Shown: positions 34,015 to 46,955, numbered from the stretch's first letter. The stretch: 64,000 nt of DNA from Coffea arabica (GCF_036785885.1 NC_092323.1:24994501-25058500), one strand, 5' to 3'. Translations and numbers: made by a program. Notes: generated by a model not told the origin, from the sequence alone.

Positions 34015-36492
34015 ATTTTAAGGCGCTTAGCCTCTTCACATAAGATAAGGTTATCGTTGCATGTTTTGCTTCTAAATAATCAAATCATAAAACTAACATA
34101 ATCCCGACGATGAGAATCTTACATGGTGCATAACATAATCGCGACAAACTTTAATAAACAAGATATTTCATGTGAATGGTCATAATTATAGACTGAGACT
34201 AGAAAGGATAATATCCATTGATTTTATGTGCTTTGGAGTCTGGTATCAATATTGTGTATGCGCCTATAAATAATTCGCAATATATACCTTTGAATCCAAG
34301 TTGCCTATTATTAACAGAATATCATGTATTTGATTGTTCAAGGGAAACATGATGTCTTTGAATATCAGTAAACCAAATACAATAATTTTTTGCCATTTTT
34401 TGAGTTTTTAATATATGTTGTATGAAGCAGCTATTTTCGCATGAGCTTGTCATGTTACATAGTGAACTTTCAATGTCTCTTATATTAACGGATTTATTCC
34501 GATTGAAAATTTTGGCATTGACATATAAATGATTAATTTGGTGATAAAGATATATACTCCATAAAATGCATGTATAACGTGGCCAGTTATTGTCTTAAGA
34601 ATAGTGGTATCAAGATGTGTCAAAAAAAAACTGCAATTATGAGGGTTCAAGTTATATTTAAATAGTGGGGGTTTAAAATTCTCTAGTTTTGTCTTAAATT
34701 CATATGATCTTAATCCATCTTGAGGTTTGCATTTTCACAAGCAATAAACGGTATTGATAATACATGAAGAAAAGATTACACTGTCACCAAGGAAAACTAT
34801 ATACATGGATAATAGATTTAGTGGCTTGAAGTTGTGAAATATAATGTTATTAGCCATATAATTCTCAACAATTCTATTCTCTTGACTTGTATTTTGTTAA
34901 AATTGTGAATATGAACTTTTTGATGTTGTACATTGAAAAATATGTATTCAAGTCAAAGGCCATCAATTTGCAGGCAACCAACAACTTTTGGATTTGTATT
35001 AAATTATTTCATGTTGATTGCTATGTGGTTATCTTTGTATTTAATGCAAACTGGAATACTTAATTTTCATGCCAAGCACGACTATAGTGAGACTATGCTT
35101 GGATGGAAACGCGGATAGTGGATGTTGACTAAGCTGGTAGCTATGAATTTTGAAACCCTTGAGATTTTTCATTATAAGGCTTGCATTACTTGTAGATTGA
35201 ATTTTGAAATTAAAACATAATAGTGCGTTGACTATTATATTTTTTGAATTTTCTTAATCTCTTATTTGAGTTGTGCAGATTAAAAAGTGAGGCATGATTT
35301 GGATAGATTTGAATTACTTATGAAGTTTTCTTGCAAAAGAAAATTCATTGAGGATTATGAGAATGGCGGGTTACTAGATTATCAGCCACTGAGAAGAGTA
35401 CAAAAGTGATGGAAATTAATGTGGCTTTGCTTGATGTGAGCAAATATATGCCCATTCTATTTGCTCAATTTATGAGGATGACATAATTATTGTTTTGTGA
35501 ATCTATTCTAACTTTATTTTGAGTTATGCAAACTAGCATTCACTGAAAAGTATGACCTGATGTGAAAGTACTTGAAATATTTTTTGATATTTCTGCAAAG
35601 GCAAATATAACCATGGAGTTTTTTGAGAATGGCTTCTAGTGCATCACTAGACTACTGGCCATGGAAAAAATTTAAAAATTACATATGAGTAAATATACGC
35701 CTACACTATTTGGCAAAAATATATGGATGAGAAATTTTCTCATCGAAGATTGGTTCCATGTATTTGGACCACTAAGAGATTATTTGGAAAAATTTGAGAA
35801 TATCATATCTTTGTTATTTTATTTGTGTTGAAAAATTAAATCTCAAGCCTGAGTCAAGGATATGATACACATCGAGGGGGATAAGACAAAAGTCCAATAA
35901 ATGTTAAAAATCACCTATGAGGATACAACCACCTAGGGACTGGAGATCCCAAGAACTAGGTTGGAGACAAACGAATCATAGAGTGATTTGGTTGATTAAT
36001 ATGCACTACTTTAATTATATTGTCTATCCCTATGATGTAAGTGCATTTGTGATCCTATGAGATAAGTGAGGTTGGAATTTTTATTCCCTTAATGAGTTCT
36101 ATAGCCCTTATGGGTGGGATGTCTAAGTCATAGGAGCATCCTTGATAGACTCACCTATATGAGTGTGGAAGCAGGGCCGCTTCCTATGAGAATTTGGACT
36201 GGTTCTCTAGAGCACTCATGAAAACCGGGATAAAGCACAAGGCCATAAATGTGCTGGCTTATGAAACCTATTTTAGAACACTGAAAGGTTCATGTGTGTG
36301 ATACGATTTCACGTGCCCTCAAGTAGTCATCATTTAAAGGCTAAGTCCACTTTGACTCTAGCACGGCAATTATTGAGCACTAAGTGAAGGTTTAAAGGCA
36401 TTGCCACCTTCATTATGCATGAATTTTTAATCTTTGCCCTATTAAGTGTTAAGTTTTGAATATTATATTTTTTATTAAAATAAGTGGGGGAT

Positions 36493-37201
36493 TGTTGGAT
36501 ATTTTAATAAAAAATATCACATATTTATTTTGAATTCAAATTAAATAAATTACAAATTCTTTAAATAAATTTTCAGTTACAAATTGAAACATTTAAATGT
36601 ATAACTTATGAGATTTATGTCTTGTTTTTGTAACTTATGTAATGATTAGGTTTTATGAATTCTTTCAGTAATTTTTTACCATTATACAATGAATCTAGAC
36701 TTTTCAATTTGTAACTGAAATATGAGGTGAAATTCCTATTAATGTTGGTATTTTAATATTCCTAGTTTCTTAGCTTATATATATAAGGCATCTATCAACC
36801 AAACCTCATATACATGCTTTGCTATCTCTATACTACCTTCTATTTTTCTTCCACTACTATAAGAGTTTATAGGGCAAAGATCAGTGTTAGTGTGAGGTTT
36901 CTGTCTTATTCCAATAGTGTAGATTGGAGTAGACTACCGTGTGCAAAAGGCTGGGCTGTTGTATCTTGGAGGCGACGTGCTGAGATCTACTACACCTGAG
37001 AATACTCCGTAGGGGCGCGAATCGCCTTAAAGAGAGCCACCTAGTCCGCGCCTCAACCCATGCCAAATCAACATTTTTATGGTACAAATTATTTGCATTT
37101 TTAATCCAAGATTAAGGTATGAATTTTTGTTAATTTATTTGTTAAATTTTATTAGAGAAATTATTGTGACTTGTATGATTTATTTTGGTCTAGAACCAAC
37201 A
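36493..37201 (+). repeat. 3' LTR of the 3.9 kb element
   Basis: 709 bp, preceded by the polypurine tract at about 36482-36492. It lacks a 4-bp stretch near its start that the left LTR has. Confidence 0.9.
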
Positions 37202-37568
37202 AAATGTCTTTTAAGTCTGATCGTACAAATCTTGGAAAAGAACAGGGAGTACATATTAGACTACAAGACACGAAGTAGGTGAAGTAAATCTTCAATTCAA
37301 GTAGGTGCACAAGGTTTCATCATCTTCTTTACAATTTTGAGCAGTAAAGAATAAGAAATAGACATGAAAAACCACCTTTGGCCGTGCCAGTTTAGCAACA
37401 AAAACTGTTTCTGGCTTTCTAACTGATTCAGATTAATTTTAAACAGCAAAAGACAGAAAATGTTACAATTGTTTGGCATCAGCTTTCTACAAACGTTGAC
37501 TATCAGACTATCTTCCAGCTAACTTTCCACTGCCCTTACAACTCCCTCCCCCCTTCCAACAACCAAAA

Positions 37569-37571
<3 letters not shown>

Positions 37572-37638
<67 letters not shown>
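37572..37638. repeat. compound microsatellite (GA)n(TG)n
   Basis: About 39 bp of GA repeats directly followed by 28 bp of TG repeats, uninterrupted. Likely length-polymorphic. Confidence 0.95.
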
Positions 37639-37641
<3 letters not shown>

Positions 37642-37960
37642 AATAGATGCTGCACAAACATCTTTCATAACCATTCCTAGAAGTGCAGAAATTACACGGA
37701 TGATGCACTACCAGTTAGCAGCAACTTATAATCAATGGTGTAGTAGTTCACCTTCTGAAGTATTAGAATACGATTTGTTCAAACTCACCAATGCATCGAC
37801 CGTGATTGGTGTTAATGGCATCATGAAATGATTTAATGCTAGTTCCAGATTTTGGACATCATTTGTCATAGCAAATTGAAAATACCTAGAGCCTATTCTC
37901 TCTTTCTTGAACTCATATGTCCCATTCCAACAAGTATATATTTATGGGACATCATATGCA

Positions 37961-37986
37961 TCTCTCTCTCTCTCTCTCTCTCTCTC
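37961..37986. repeat. microsatellite (TC)13
   Basis: Thirteen uninterrupted TC units. Confidence 0.95.
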
Positions 37987-38270
37987 ATCAAAACTGCAGA
38001 AGCCAAAAACTTGATCTTAAATCAGACTAAACGTGATAAATTCAAAGCACCTTTTCAGGATCCAACTTTGCCAATTCATTGCAAATGAGAAGTCAGTCTG
38101 CATACTAAGTTGGTTAAAGAACAGTCAGTCTAAATATTAAAACTAAATTCGGTAATGATTCCTTTCGTCAAGTTTAAATTCCCTTCCTCGTTTGCTTCAC
38201 ATCCAGAAACTTTCAGCATCTTTTGCTGTAACAGTTAGATGTTCCATGCAAAATCTAAAGGCACTATTAA

Positions 38271-38739
38271 CGGTATATTACATATTAGTCCCCTATGATT
38301 TCATCTATGGCCACAAGATTCCCCTAACATTTCAAAATATCCAATTCACCCCCTATGGTTTTATGTAATATGGAAATTTGACAGAAAATAGCATATGTAA
38401 TGTCATTAATTAAAATACTAATAATGCCATTAGCTAAATGCTAAATCAATCCACAACTCAACTGCCTTATATAAAAGCATAGGGGAATTATATTGATAAA
38501 TGCAAAAATCATGGGAGGTTGAAATGAATATTTATTCAAACCATAAGGGGTTACATCGACATTAAGATTTTATCACACACACTTTTAAAGCACGTTTGGT
38601 ATAAATACAATAAGTGATTGTGTATTACATCCATTTTTCACTTTACATAAAACTATGGGGGTTGTGTGGCTATTTTAAAAAATTAAGGGGGTCATCAGAT
38701 ATTATGTAAAATTACAGGTGGTAATAAATAATTTACCCT
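38271..38739. mobile_element. 469-bp MITE with degenerate ~105 bp TIRs, 8-bp TSD
   Basis: The left end, CGGTATATTACATATTAG, and the reverse complement of the right end, AGGGTAAATTATTTATTA, begin long degenerate inverted repeats that run through CCCCCTATGGTTTTATGTAA-like sequence. The flanking direct repeat is ACTATTAA at 38263-38270 and 38740-38747. No transposase. The 8-bp duplication fits hAT; the long TIRs would also fit a Mutator-like source. Confidence 0.7.
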
Positions 38740-39586
38740 ACTATTAAAGATTACCTATAGTAGTTATTAACAAGTTCGTATTCGGGAAATAAAGAATATA
38801 ATCTAACTTCAACATCTGAAAATTTATTTACTTTAGCTTCTTTACGCATATCAGGGTGTCAGAAGAACATGGCTAATGGCCAAGTCTAAGCACAACTGCA
38901 GGAACATAGCATAAAAAACTCTGGAGAAACAGTGATAAGCAGGAACAAACTCATATATCTAGATGGCTAAAAATGTATTACAAAAGGAAAAAAATAACCT
39001 AAAAAAATATTCATGTTTGGCAAGCTCGGAGTAGCTGATACACACATATTCTACACAACAAGGCTGCAATAGCATACAGCATTCTTGGCATTTAAATGTG
39101 AATAGACAAAAAAAAAAAAAAAACAGAAAAAGAAAGTGTTGGGTCATTCAGTTGATTGATTTCAAAAAGAAAATCAGTACTCCCGCTGGATTATATAACA
39201 GGAATAGAAAAGTGCACCTGGCATATATGCTTGTGCTCTGCTGGTTTTAAGGATCACACAAATCTGTAGCAATATTGAAGGAAATTTCAGAAATTGGGAT
39301 TGTTGATCAAAAACATTATGAAATATTGAAGGAAATAAGAACAGCAGAATAGTATCGAAATATGTTTCATAGGCAATGTTGAATTCATGATGCATGACTA
39401 ATCGAATCAAAGGATTTGGGAAGCTCCGGAAGTTGCATTGAGAAACATGAGAAGTCATACTAGCATTGAACTGATTGAATATACAGAAATAGAACATCGG
39501 TAGTACATCAAACCTATTAATTGGGATACCCCTCTGCTTTTGACTCTCTGCCCCCTCAAGAAATAGACTCTCTTTCTGAGTTGGCA
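38740..39586 (-). repeat. 3' flank of NLR gene C
   Basis: Bases 39125-39586 align with the gene A 3' flank (2210-2753). Bases 38740-39120 show only AT-rich DNA with weak similarity to the gene A side near 2170-2200. Confidence 0.65.
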
Positions 39587-42500
39587 CTAAGAAGAAGACG
39601 TGGACCACTTTCGTCGTTCAACAATCACGATCTTTAAATTCTTATTTCCCATGTCCCTCTGCTCTTGCTGAATTTGTTTCACAGAATTTACGGCAGACTC
39701 ATGACACCATTTCACCTCAATCATGTCAAGAGTGAGGGTTTCCCCTAAACAAGAAGGGACCTCTTCCAGCCTAAAACAATTCTCTAAAACCAATTTCTCA
39801 AGACAGCAAAAATTATCACAAGATGCAGTCCACCAGCGAATGTCCAAGCCTGACAATTTCAGGAATCGTAGGTTTTGGAACTCCCCTTCTTCCATTTCCC
39901 ATTTTTCCCCCACAAAGGAATCATAACATAATTTAAGCACTTCAAGGTTGGGCAGCTTTCCAATTGCTGAGATTTTACTCCATGGCTGACCATATTGTGA
40001 TAGAGTCAACTTTCTCAAATTCAATGGGAATTTAAACCCATATCTGGCAAATCTAAGCATCTTAAGTGATTCTAAATGACTCAAGTACTCCAACACGAGA
40101 ATCCCATTGTGATTTCCAGCAGATGCGGAATTCCAATAGTGATTTCCATTCACGCATGTTAGCCTACGGATGCTCGGTAACTTTGAGAGTATCTTTTGCA
40201 AGCTTTGACTTTGAGAAGAGGGATCCATTGCAAGGGATAAAGTTTCTAAGTGTTCTAAATCTGGGGAGCCTTTAAGATTGAACATGGGAAATTCGAAACC
40301 ACGTCCGTAACTTGGAAAAACGACAAGATGCTTTAATGTTTTAATGTACCAGATAGAGTATGGTAACAGAAAACTACAAATGCGTCCACCTACCGCAAAA
40401 GTTTCTAACCTTGAGAGGTTGGCTATAGCAGATGGGATTTCCTTGCTCTCCAATTGAATTCTCAAGTACCTCAAATGAACAAGGAATAACACTTCCCTTG
40501 GAAAATACCAAAAAACAACCTTCCCCAAATCCAACACTCTAAGGAGTTTCGATAACAGAAATTTGAGTGAGCTTCCGTCCAGCTGTCCATAATAACAATC
40601 AAAGAAGAGCAAACAACGCAAATTGGGATAAAACAGCCTTGACTTTATAGGTCCCCCACTGGTGGTAGGGAAAATGGACAGCCGGGGGGAAGGGGGTTTA
40701 CACAGTCCAGTAAAAGTAAGAAGCTCATCCCCATGAAAAATCTGTAGAAAATTTTCTTCTTTTGCTTTCGCCACACAAAACTCATGTACCAAATCATGAA
40801 TTCGGCAAACTTTGATCCCACCTAATGATCTTCGTCGGGTAACCATAACTAAACTTCTTCCAATTAGATCCATCAAATAGTTGTCCACCACATCCTCTAA
40901 ACTCTTTCCTTCAATCTTTTGCACGAATCCTTCAGAGATCCAAAGCCATAACAACTTTCGGATAGGAATGTCTTGGTCTTCTTGAAAAGCACCCAAGTAA
41001 AGAATGCACGGCTTCAAATAATCTGATAAATAATTATAACTGTGCTCAAGTGTCTCCATGCAGTGTTCATTGTCCACAAAAATGGTGGAACTTAGATGTC
41101 TTGCGACTTCTTCCCAGCAATCTTGCAGAGTAGTAGCAAGAATTCCAGCAACAAGGACAACTGCAAGAGGTAAGCCCTTACAGTATTTTGCTGCATGCAA
41201 TACAAATTCACTTAATGTTGGAGGACAATCTTCCTTGGCAAATAGCTTTTTCTGCAGCAATTCCAAACTCTCTTCATCAGTAAGTGGGCGAAGATGGTGA
41301 GGCTTGCTATTAGATTTAATTTGCAAAGACAAATTCTGAAATCTGCTGGTTAATAGTATCCTGCTTCCATTGCAATCATCTGGCAATGAATGTTTCAACA
41401 AATTCCACCAGTCAATGTCCCAAACATCATCCAAAACAATGACATACCTCTTCCCTTTCAAATGCTGGTAGAGCTTTTCAGCCAAATCATCTTCATTCAT
41501 CTTATGATAGTGGTTAGAACTCAAAGAATCAATAACACAAAAAATCTGCAGTAATAAATTGTGCTTGCAATATACTTGAGAAACAGTACACCAAGCACGA
41601 ATATGGAAGTGAAACTTTATTAAAGGATCATTGTAGACATTATTGGCTAAAGTTGTCTTACCTAGTCCAGGCATACCCACAACAGCAACAACATCAAACT
41701 GGCTTGATCCTCTCGTAAGTCTATCAATTATATTTTCCACCTCATCATTGTGACCTACTAGAGCTTCATTAAATATTGGAGCAGTAATTTGTGATGGCAT
41801 GTGAATGGTAGTCTTGGTAACTATCTGGGTTTCACCATTGTATCTTATGTTATCATAGATCTCTTCAGCCTCAATCTTCAAAAGCTTGACATCTCCAATA
41901 ACAACATCCAAACAATGTTCATGTATATCACCAAGCAGTGCAGAGTCAGTTTTTAATTCTACACTGTATGCAACCTTCATGACACGACTCCAAAGAGCTT
42001 GGAGTTTTCCATTCTGGTTGCACCGCTGCACAATATTTCCTAGGAAAGATCTTAAGAATACAAGATCTTCTAGGATTGTGCGTATTTGTTCATTTGGGAA
42101 ACCAATTGAATCAGCTGTAGAACTTGCTAGTTCCTTGAGAGTTTCTAGAAGCAAATCAAGAGAGCCAAGCTCATTAGTTCTAGGGAAACTAAGTGATGAT
42201 GATGATGGTAGTGGATAATTGTGTCCAACTTCTGCAATGATCAACTCGAGCACTTCGAGCAAATGAGAAAGCGCCAAATCTGTTTCCTTTCTCAAGCCTT
42301 CTTTCATTTCATTCATGGAAAGGGAGAAAATCATGATTCCTGCATCAGAGACTGCAACTCTAGCAAGATCCTTCATTTCATCATTTAGCTCATTGAACTT
42401 CTCCTGCTGCTGGCTAAGGATACCCAGAAATCTTACTCCCTCGTGGAGTTTTAGCACTTGATCCTTCACTGGAGCCGGGAAACTGGTGTAAGACTGTTCT

Positions 42501-43425
42501 AGCTCCATGATAGTATATAGGAGATAATCAACAAAGTCAGCCACTGGATTCTTATTCTCCTCCAGAGCTAGAACGCATGATGATCTCAATAACTTGGAAG
42601 CTTGCAGGACATGGATATAAGTTTCTCGGACTTGAGGATGAACAGGATCAATCTTGTGTATCAGTTGATAAATTTGAGGTTCCATCTTTTTGCACACTTT
42701 CTTACTATTTTTTTGAAAAAAAGATGTAGAAGCCAGGCTTGCAGCATTGACAGCCACAACTTCAGCGTGAACCAATAGATCTATCAATGGCTGACCCTCA
42801 ACACCTCGCAGTGTTGCAAAGCGAATGAAACTCTTCAAGAACATTAGCTTCTCTTGAAGGGTTACCATTACAATTTTCAGAGCTTCATCAACTTTGCAAT
42901 TGCTGCTGCACAGATGCTTTAGATTCTCTGAAATGGAATCAATGAAATCCATAACTAGTGGTAAATCTTCTAGCGAGTAGCAGAGCAACAAACTGATGAT
43001 GCCCGATTTCTTGATATCTGTTTTAAAAAAAACCTCATATTTTTCTTGAGTCTGGTGAACTCGCATCTGATGTCCCTAAGAACATATGCGTCAAGCTGAT
43101 TATATCTTAAAAATGCAGAGTCAAGTCCACGCATTATCCCCCAAACCAGATCTTGAATCCCGAACGAAATACTGCTAAGTCTCAAACTGTCAGACTTAGC
43201 ATCACACTTGTCCTCCTTATCATATTCCAAACACATCCCCTGGTTGCTCCTCCTCCTACTGCACTTTCTAATATACAGATCAAAGGTTTTCAACAGACGT
43301 ATCCCCGCCTTCAGCTTCCAAATATCTGAATCGAACTGATAGTTGAACCTCTTGTCAAACCAGCCCAGATAATCTAAAGCATAATCAACGCAACTAGTGC
43401 TACTGCTGGAGAAAATTTTCACCAT
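39587..43425 (-). pseudogene. NLR immune receptor, R1-type (gene C), one frameshift
   Basis: Paralogue of gene A, colinear from the start (ATG at 43425, protein MVKIFSSSSTS...) to the C-terminus. The N-terminal 151-residue frame (43425-42970) and the 1159-residue main frame (43066-39587) overlap. One base is missing relative to gene A, within or beside an A8 run at 43025-43032. With that base the protein would be about 1279 residues, against 1275 in gene A. The main frame holds P-loop GMPGLGKTT, kinase-2 YVIVLDDVW, RILLTSR, GLPLA, RIHDLVHEFC and the LRRs, all without a stop. It is either a recent pseudogene or an intact gene with a sequencing error. A product starting at the internal methionine (43066) would lack the first ~120 residues. 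Confidence 0.88.
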
Positions 43426-45460
43426 GGTTCTTGCTTTTCACTCTGATTTCAGATTTCTAATCTATTATTTTGAAAGGAAATCAGTCTGCATCACTACAAT
43501 TTCAATCAAATCTAAATATGGGGAGCACAAAATATGAACAAAAAGAGATTAAACATCAATCAGAGTAGATGTAGGGGTCAAAGTAAAGGGTGGACAAGTT
43601 AGAAGAAAACGGGCACCGAAGATTAAAATCCAATCTACCGGGTCTAAACTTGAGGCTTTCCAAATAAAATCCTGAACTGATTTGGCTAACCAAAAAGAGA
43701 CACATTCCCTGGTCCGTAACTTCCATTACACAATCTCCTTCAATTAAAAACAGAAATGTTCTGAACATATATAGTATAGATTAACAGAAAGTTCCAAAAA
43801 ATGAGAATACATGTGTAAAATAAGCAAGACACGGATAGAAAGTTCACTGTCTCAATCTTTTCGAGTAGTAGTTGAGTTGTGACAATTAAAGTGGGAATCT
43901 GTGTTATTGGCTACATTGTTACAGAAAGAGGTGTTGGTAAATCAGAGAGTGAGGGGAAAAAGTCGGGCCGGCAGACTATGCATCTTATAACCAATTATTG
44001 TTAAATGTAATGCAAAATAGAAGTGTAATTAATGAGCACCGTTCTTTGGGGCAAAGCTCTGCCCAGCCTGGAGGGATTAGCCTCCAGACCCGAAAAAAAA
44101 ATTTAACGAGCACTATTCTAGGCCACATCACCTGCAAAATAATGTATATTGCATATACATTTTCCAAAATTTAGATTTTGGGCCAAATTTGTATTTCAAA
44201 CACAAATAAAAAGATGGACTTATTACAATGAAAGAAAAGTTGAGTAAAGTGAGAATTAAGGTATATACTAGGGGATCAGTGGTAGATTATCCTAAAAAGG
44301 ATCGTGCAGGTATGTTTCAAAATTTCTTTTTTTAATTGCCAAGAAATGGTAAATTGAATGTGTCTCTAACAAATAACTCAAATTTGATCAAGTTACTAAA
44401 TCGAGTTTGAATTTATTACTTCCTCCATCACATTAAAAGTGTCATTTTTTTATTTTAAAGTACCCCAAAATGTTTATCGTTTTGAAAAAATCTAAACTCA
44501 TTGTAATCTTTTCTTCCAATATAGTCCTTCCTTTTAATTATATACACATTGCCATTCAAATTCAAAATTTGAATTTTCGGATTAAATTTGAAAATAATAA
44601 AGTATAAACATCACAATCAAAGTGCTATTTTTAAAATGTTGAATTCCCAAAACACGACAAACAAATTGGGATAAAGGGAGTACTATTTGGTTCAGTAAGG
44701 ATGCAATATTTGTCTCCTTAACTAATACTGGTATATGTGAACGTGCGTTGTGCATTAGTGGGGTGTTTTTGAGGGATTTTGTAAATTTAGTGAATCTAAA
44801 AGTAGGAAGCAATGAAATGTTGTATAGTAACAAAGTAATATAGTAAGTGAATTGATCCTTTAAAGGTTAGCATGAAGTAAAAGCAAAAGATTTTATCAAA
44901 ATGGACGCGAAACTTAACGGCTACGTACATAAAATTACCACCGTTTTCTTAAAATAGTGATTTCCCGTTAGTGTATTGTTCATCTTTTGTTTCCTCAATG
45001 TTTTCACATTAACCATGAGTAGTGTCGTGTTACAGGTAGAAGCAAAATCATGCTTGTTATAAGATTGGTGATTGGTCTTATAAATTCTCTCAACTTATAC
45101 ATAATTTTATTTACATCTCAAATGTGAATATGAGAGTGGAAATATGTGCATTCATTTAAATTATGCTGCATAAACACCGGAAAATATTTTGAGAGATATT
45201 CTTTTTTCACTTGTCAAAATAATCTAGACTATCTCAACTACACTCCTATCAGTCCATGAAACACAACAGTTGTTTTAATTGTCATATTAAGGATAGAAAT
45301 GTGCTTAAGAAAAGGAAAAGAATGAATAGTAAAATAGCAAATTAAAGTGTGGAATTGAAGTAAAAAAAAAAAAAACCATAAATGACCTCTTTATTTGTTG
45401 CCTGGTGAACAATGCAAGGAAACAACCGAAAAATTTGGATGACCCAAAAGAGGAGAGCCT
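43426..45460 (-). repeat. upstream flank of gene C
   Basis: The first ~30 bp match upstream of A and B. Bases 43470-43570 match 24880-24985, 43640-43760 match 6870-6960 and 45283-45425 match 25568-25710. The flank thus mixes pieces also seen near the other copies. Between them is AT-rich sequence without genes. Confidence 0.55.
44026..44128 (+). mobile_element. possible short poly-A retroposon insert
   Basis: A ~55 bp GC-richer segment (GGGGCAAAGCTCTGCCC... GACCCG) ends in A9. It is flanked by similar direct repeats, TTAATGAGCACCGTTCT and TTAACGAGCACTATTCT. This is the layout of a truncated SINE-like insertion with its target duplication. The segment is too short to assign a family. Confidence 0.35.
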
Positions 45461-46010
45461 TTATTTTATTTTATTTTATTTTCTTAAGTAGGAGGGGAGC
45501 GAAAATTGAGTCGAATTCGAATCGTTTGAGTTTTTGACTCATAAATTTTAATTTTAAGCTAATTGATCCAAGTTTGAACCCAGGTAGAATATTTATTGAG
45601 TACGAAATGCTGTTCAAATTTGGTTTTAATTAGTTGGTGAACCAAATTCAAACAAATTCTTACCCAACTGAATTCAATTCAAGTATCGAATAATTTTATT
45701 GAGTGTGTCTTTGTATCCCACGCCGGGATTTTATAAGGAAATATCTCCTCTTGATAGTTATAAATATAGTGAACTTAAGTGAATTTAATTATGCTAAGGG
45801 CACCGGCCCAAAAGAGTTTTGGAAGGCCCACGCCGCAGTTTGAGAGGAGTTTTGGTTTGACATCAAATCAAAAGAGCAAATTATGGGCCTTTGGGCCATT
45901 AAACATTTAGTGCTATTTAGACTCTTTTGTGTTTTTAGTTTTAGGTGCCTTTGGACCTAAGAATTATTCCTAGGGTTTTGAACTCTCTCTTTTGTACTCT
46001 ATTTCTGTTA
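45461..46010 (+). other. spacer, possibly a copia LTR remnant split by the next MITE
   Basis: Sequence from about 45790 to 46010 and its continuation after the MITE (46956 to about 47120, including CCGTGGGCGTAGGTCGATTT) has the feel of a Ty1/copia LTR tail and leader. No partner LTR or coding part was found in the window. Confidence 0.3.
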
Positions 46011-46946
46011 GGGTTAAATGCAAAAAACCCCCACAAACTATATACCCAGTTGCAGTTTACTCCCTAAACTATAATAATAGACATTTTGCCCCCTTGAATG
46101 ATATATTTGGACAAATCTACCCCTTTTATTTTAAGCATTGTTATTTTTCTTTTTTCCCTATCATTTTCTTTTTAAATTTTTCCTTTTTTTCTTTAAACAT
46201 TGTTTAAATAAGTAGACTAGATTAGTCAAATTTTGTTTATTTCTTAATTTCGTATGTCAATATTTTATAAAAAAAAAAATCTATGGAATACAAGATTTTT
46301 TTTCCAAATGTTTGAAGTCAATGTCATTTAAGAAATTGAACTTTTCAAATATATAATAACAAAATAGAGAAATTGATTAATCAATTATTAGTAGTATGAA
46401 TAACAAAAAAAAAATGAACTACTATTGTTGTTTATTCTTATTTTTTATTTCACTACAAATAACAATTGCTAACTTTTCTTTTTTGTGTGATATATAATAT
46501 GTTACTTTTATTATAAGTAGTTGAGTAACTGTGAACTCTTAATTAGTTTATAGGTACTTAAATTGTTGAATTACTAGATTAATACACTTTACAATATAAG
46601 CTACATATATTTTGTAATAACAAAGAGTTTATGACAAATTATTAAGAATGAATTTAACAAATAAACAAATTAAAAAAGCAGTTTAAAAAAAATTAAAAAT
46701 TTTTTATGTAAGTCTTTTCACATCGAAGAGAGACGTTGGCTAGTTCCACGGGAGAAGGAGAAAAATAAAGAAAATAAAAGGAAAAAATGAAAAAAGCTAA
46801 TAGAGAAGAAAAAAGAAAGGATTCAAAATAGTAGGGGTAGTGTTGTCCAAACATATCATTCAAGGAGGCAAATTGCCTATTATTATAGTTTATGGGGTAA
46901 ACTACAACCGAGTATATAGTTTGTGGGGGTTTTTTGCATTTAACCC
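46011..46946. mobile_element. 0.94 kb MULE-type MITE with long TIRs and perfect 9-bp TSD
   Basis: Both ends carry inverted repeats of roughly 180 bp beginning GGGTTAAATGCAAAAAACCC. The flanks are TTTCTGTTA at 46002-46010 and 46947-46955. The ~580 bp centre is AT-rich and has no transposase. Long TIRs plus a 9-bp duplication fit a Mutator-like non-autonomous element. Frames 45992-46207 and 46693-47058 are TIR translations, not genes. Confidence 0.92.
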
Positions 46947-46955
46947 TTTCTGTTA

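Larger units (their letters stand above)
33302..37201 (+). mobile_element. LTR retrotransposon with no coding region, perfect 5-bp TSD
   Basis: Complete 3.9 kb element with LTRs at 33302-34014 and 36493-37201, both TGTTGG...CCAACA, flanked by AAATG at 33297-33301 and 37202-37206. A polypurine tract AAGTGGGGGAT precedes the right LTR, fixing the orientation as plus. By eye the LTRs differ at about 18 positions plus one small indel (roughly 2.5%), so insertion is fairly recent. The 2.5 kb interior shows no gag, protease, integrase or reverse transcriptase. After the left LTR the sequence ATTTTAAGGCGCTTAG does not match the usual initiator-Met primer site. Movement would need proteins from a related autonomous element, perhaps Ty1/copia by LTR ends. 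Confidence 0.9.
37202..38270. other. spacer with microsatellites
   Basis: No gene. It holds the two microsatellites listed separately. Minus frames here are produced by the repeats. Confidence 0.5.

Noticed and set aside
37508..37708. 66-codon minus frame with His-Thr and Leu-Ser runs
   Set aside because: Translation of the GA/TG microsatellite.
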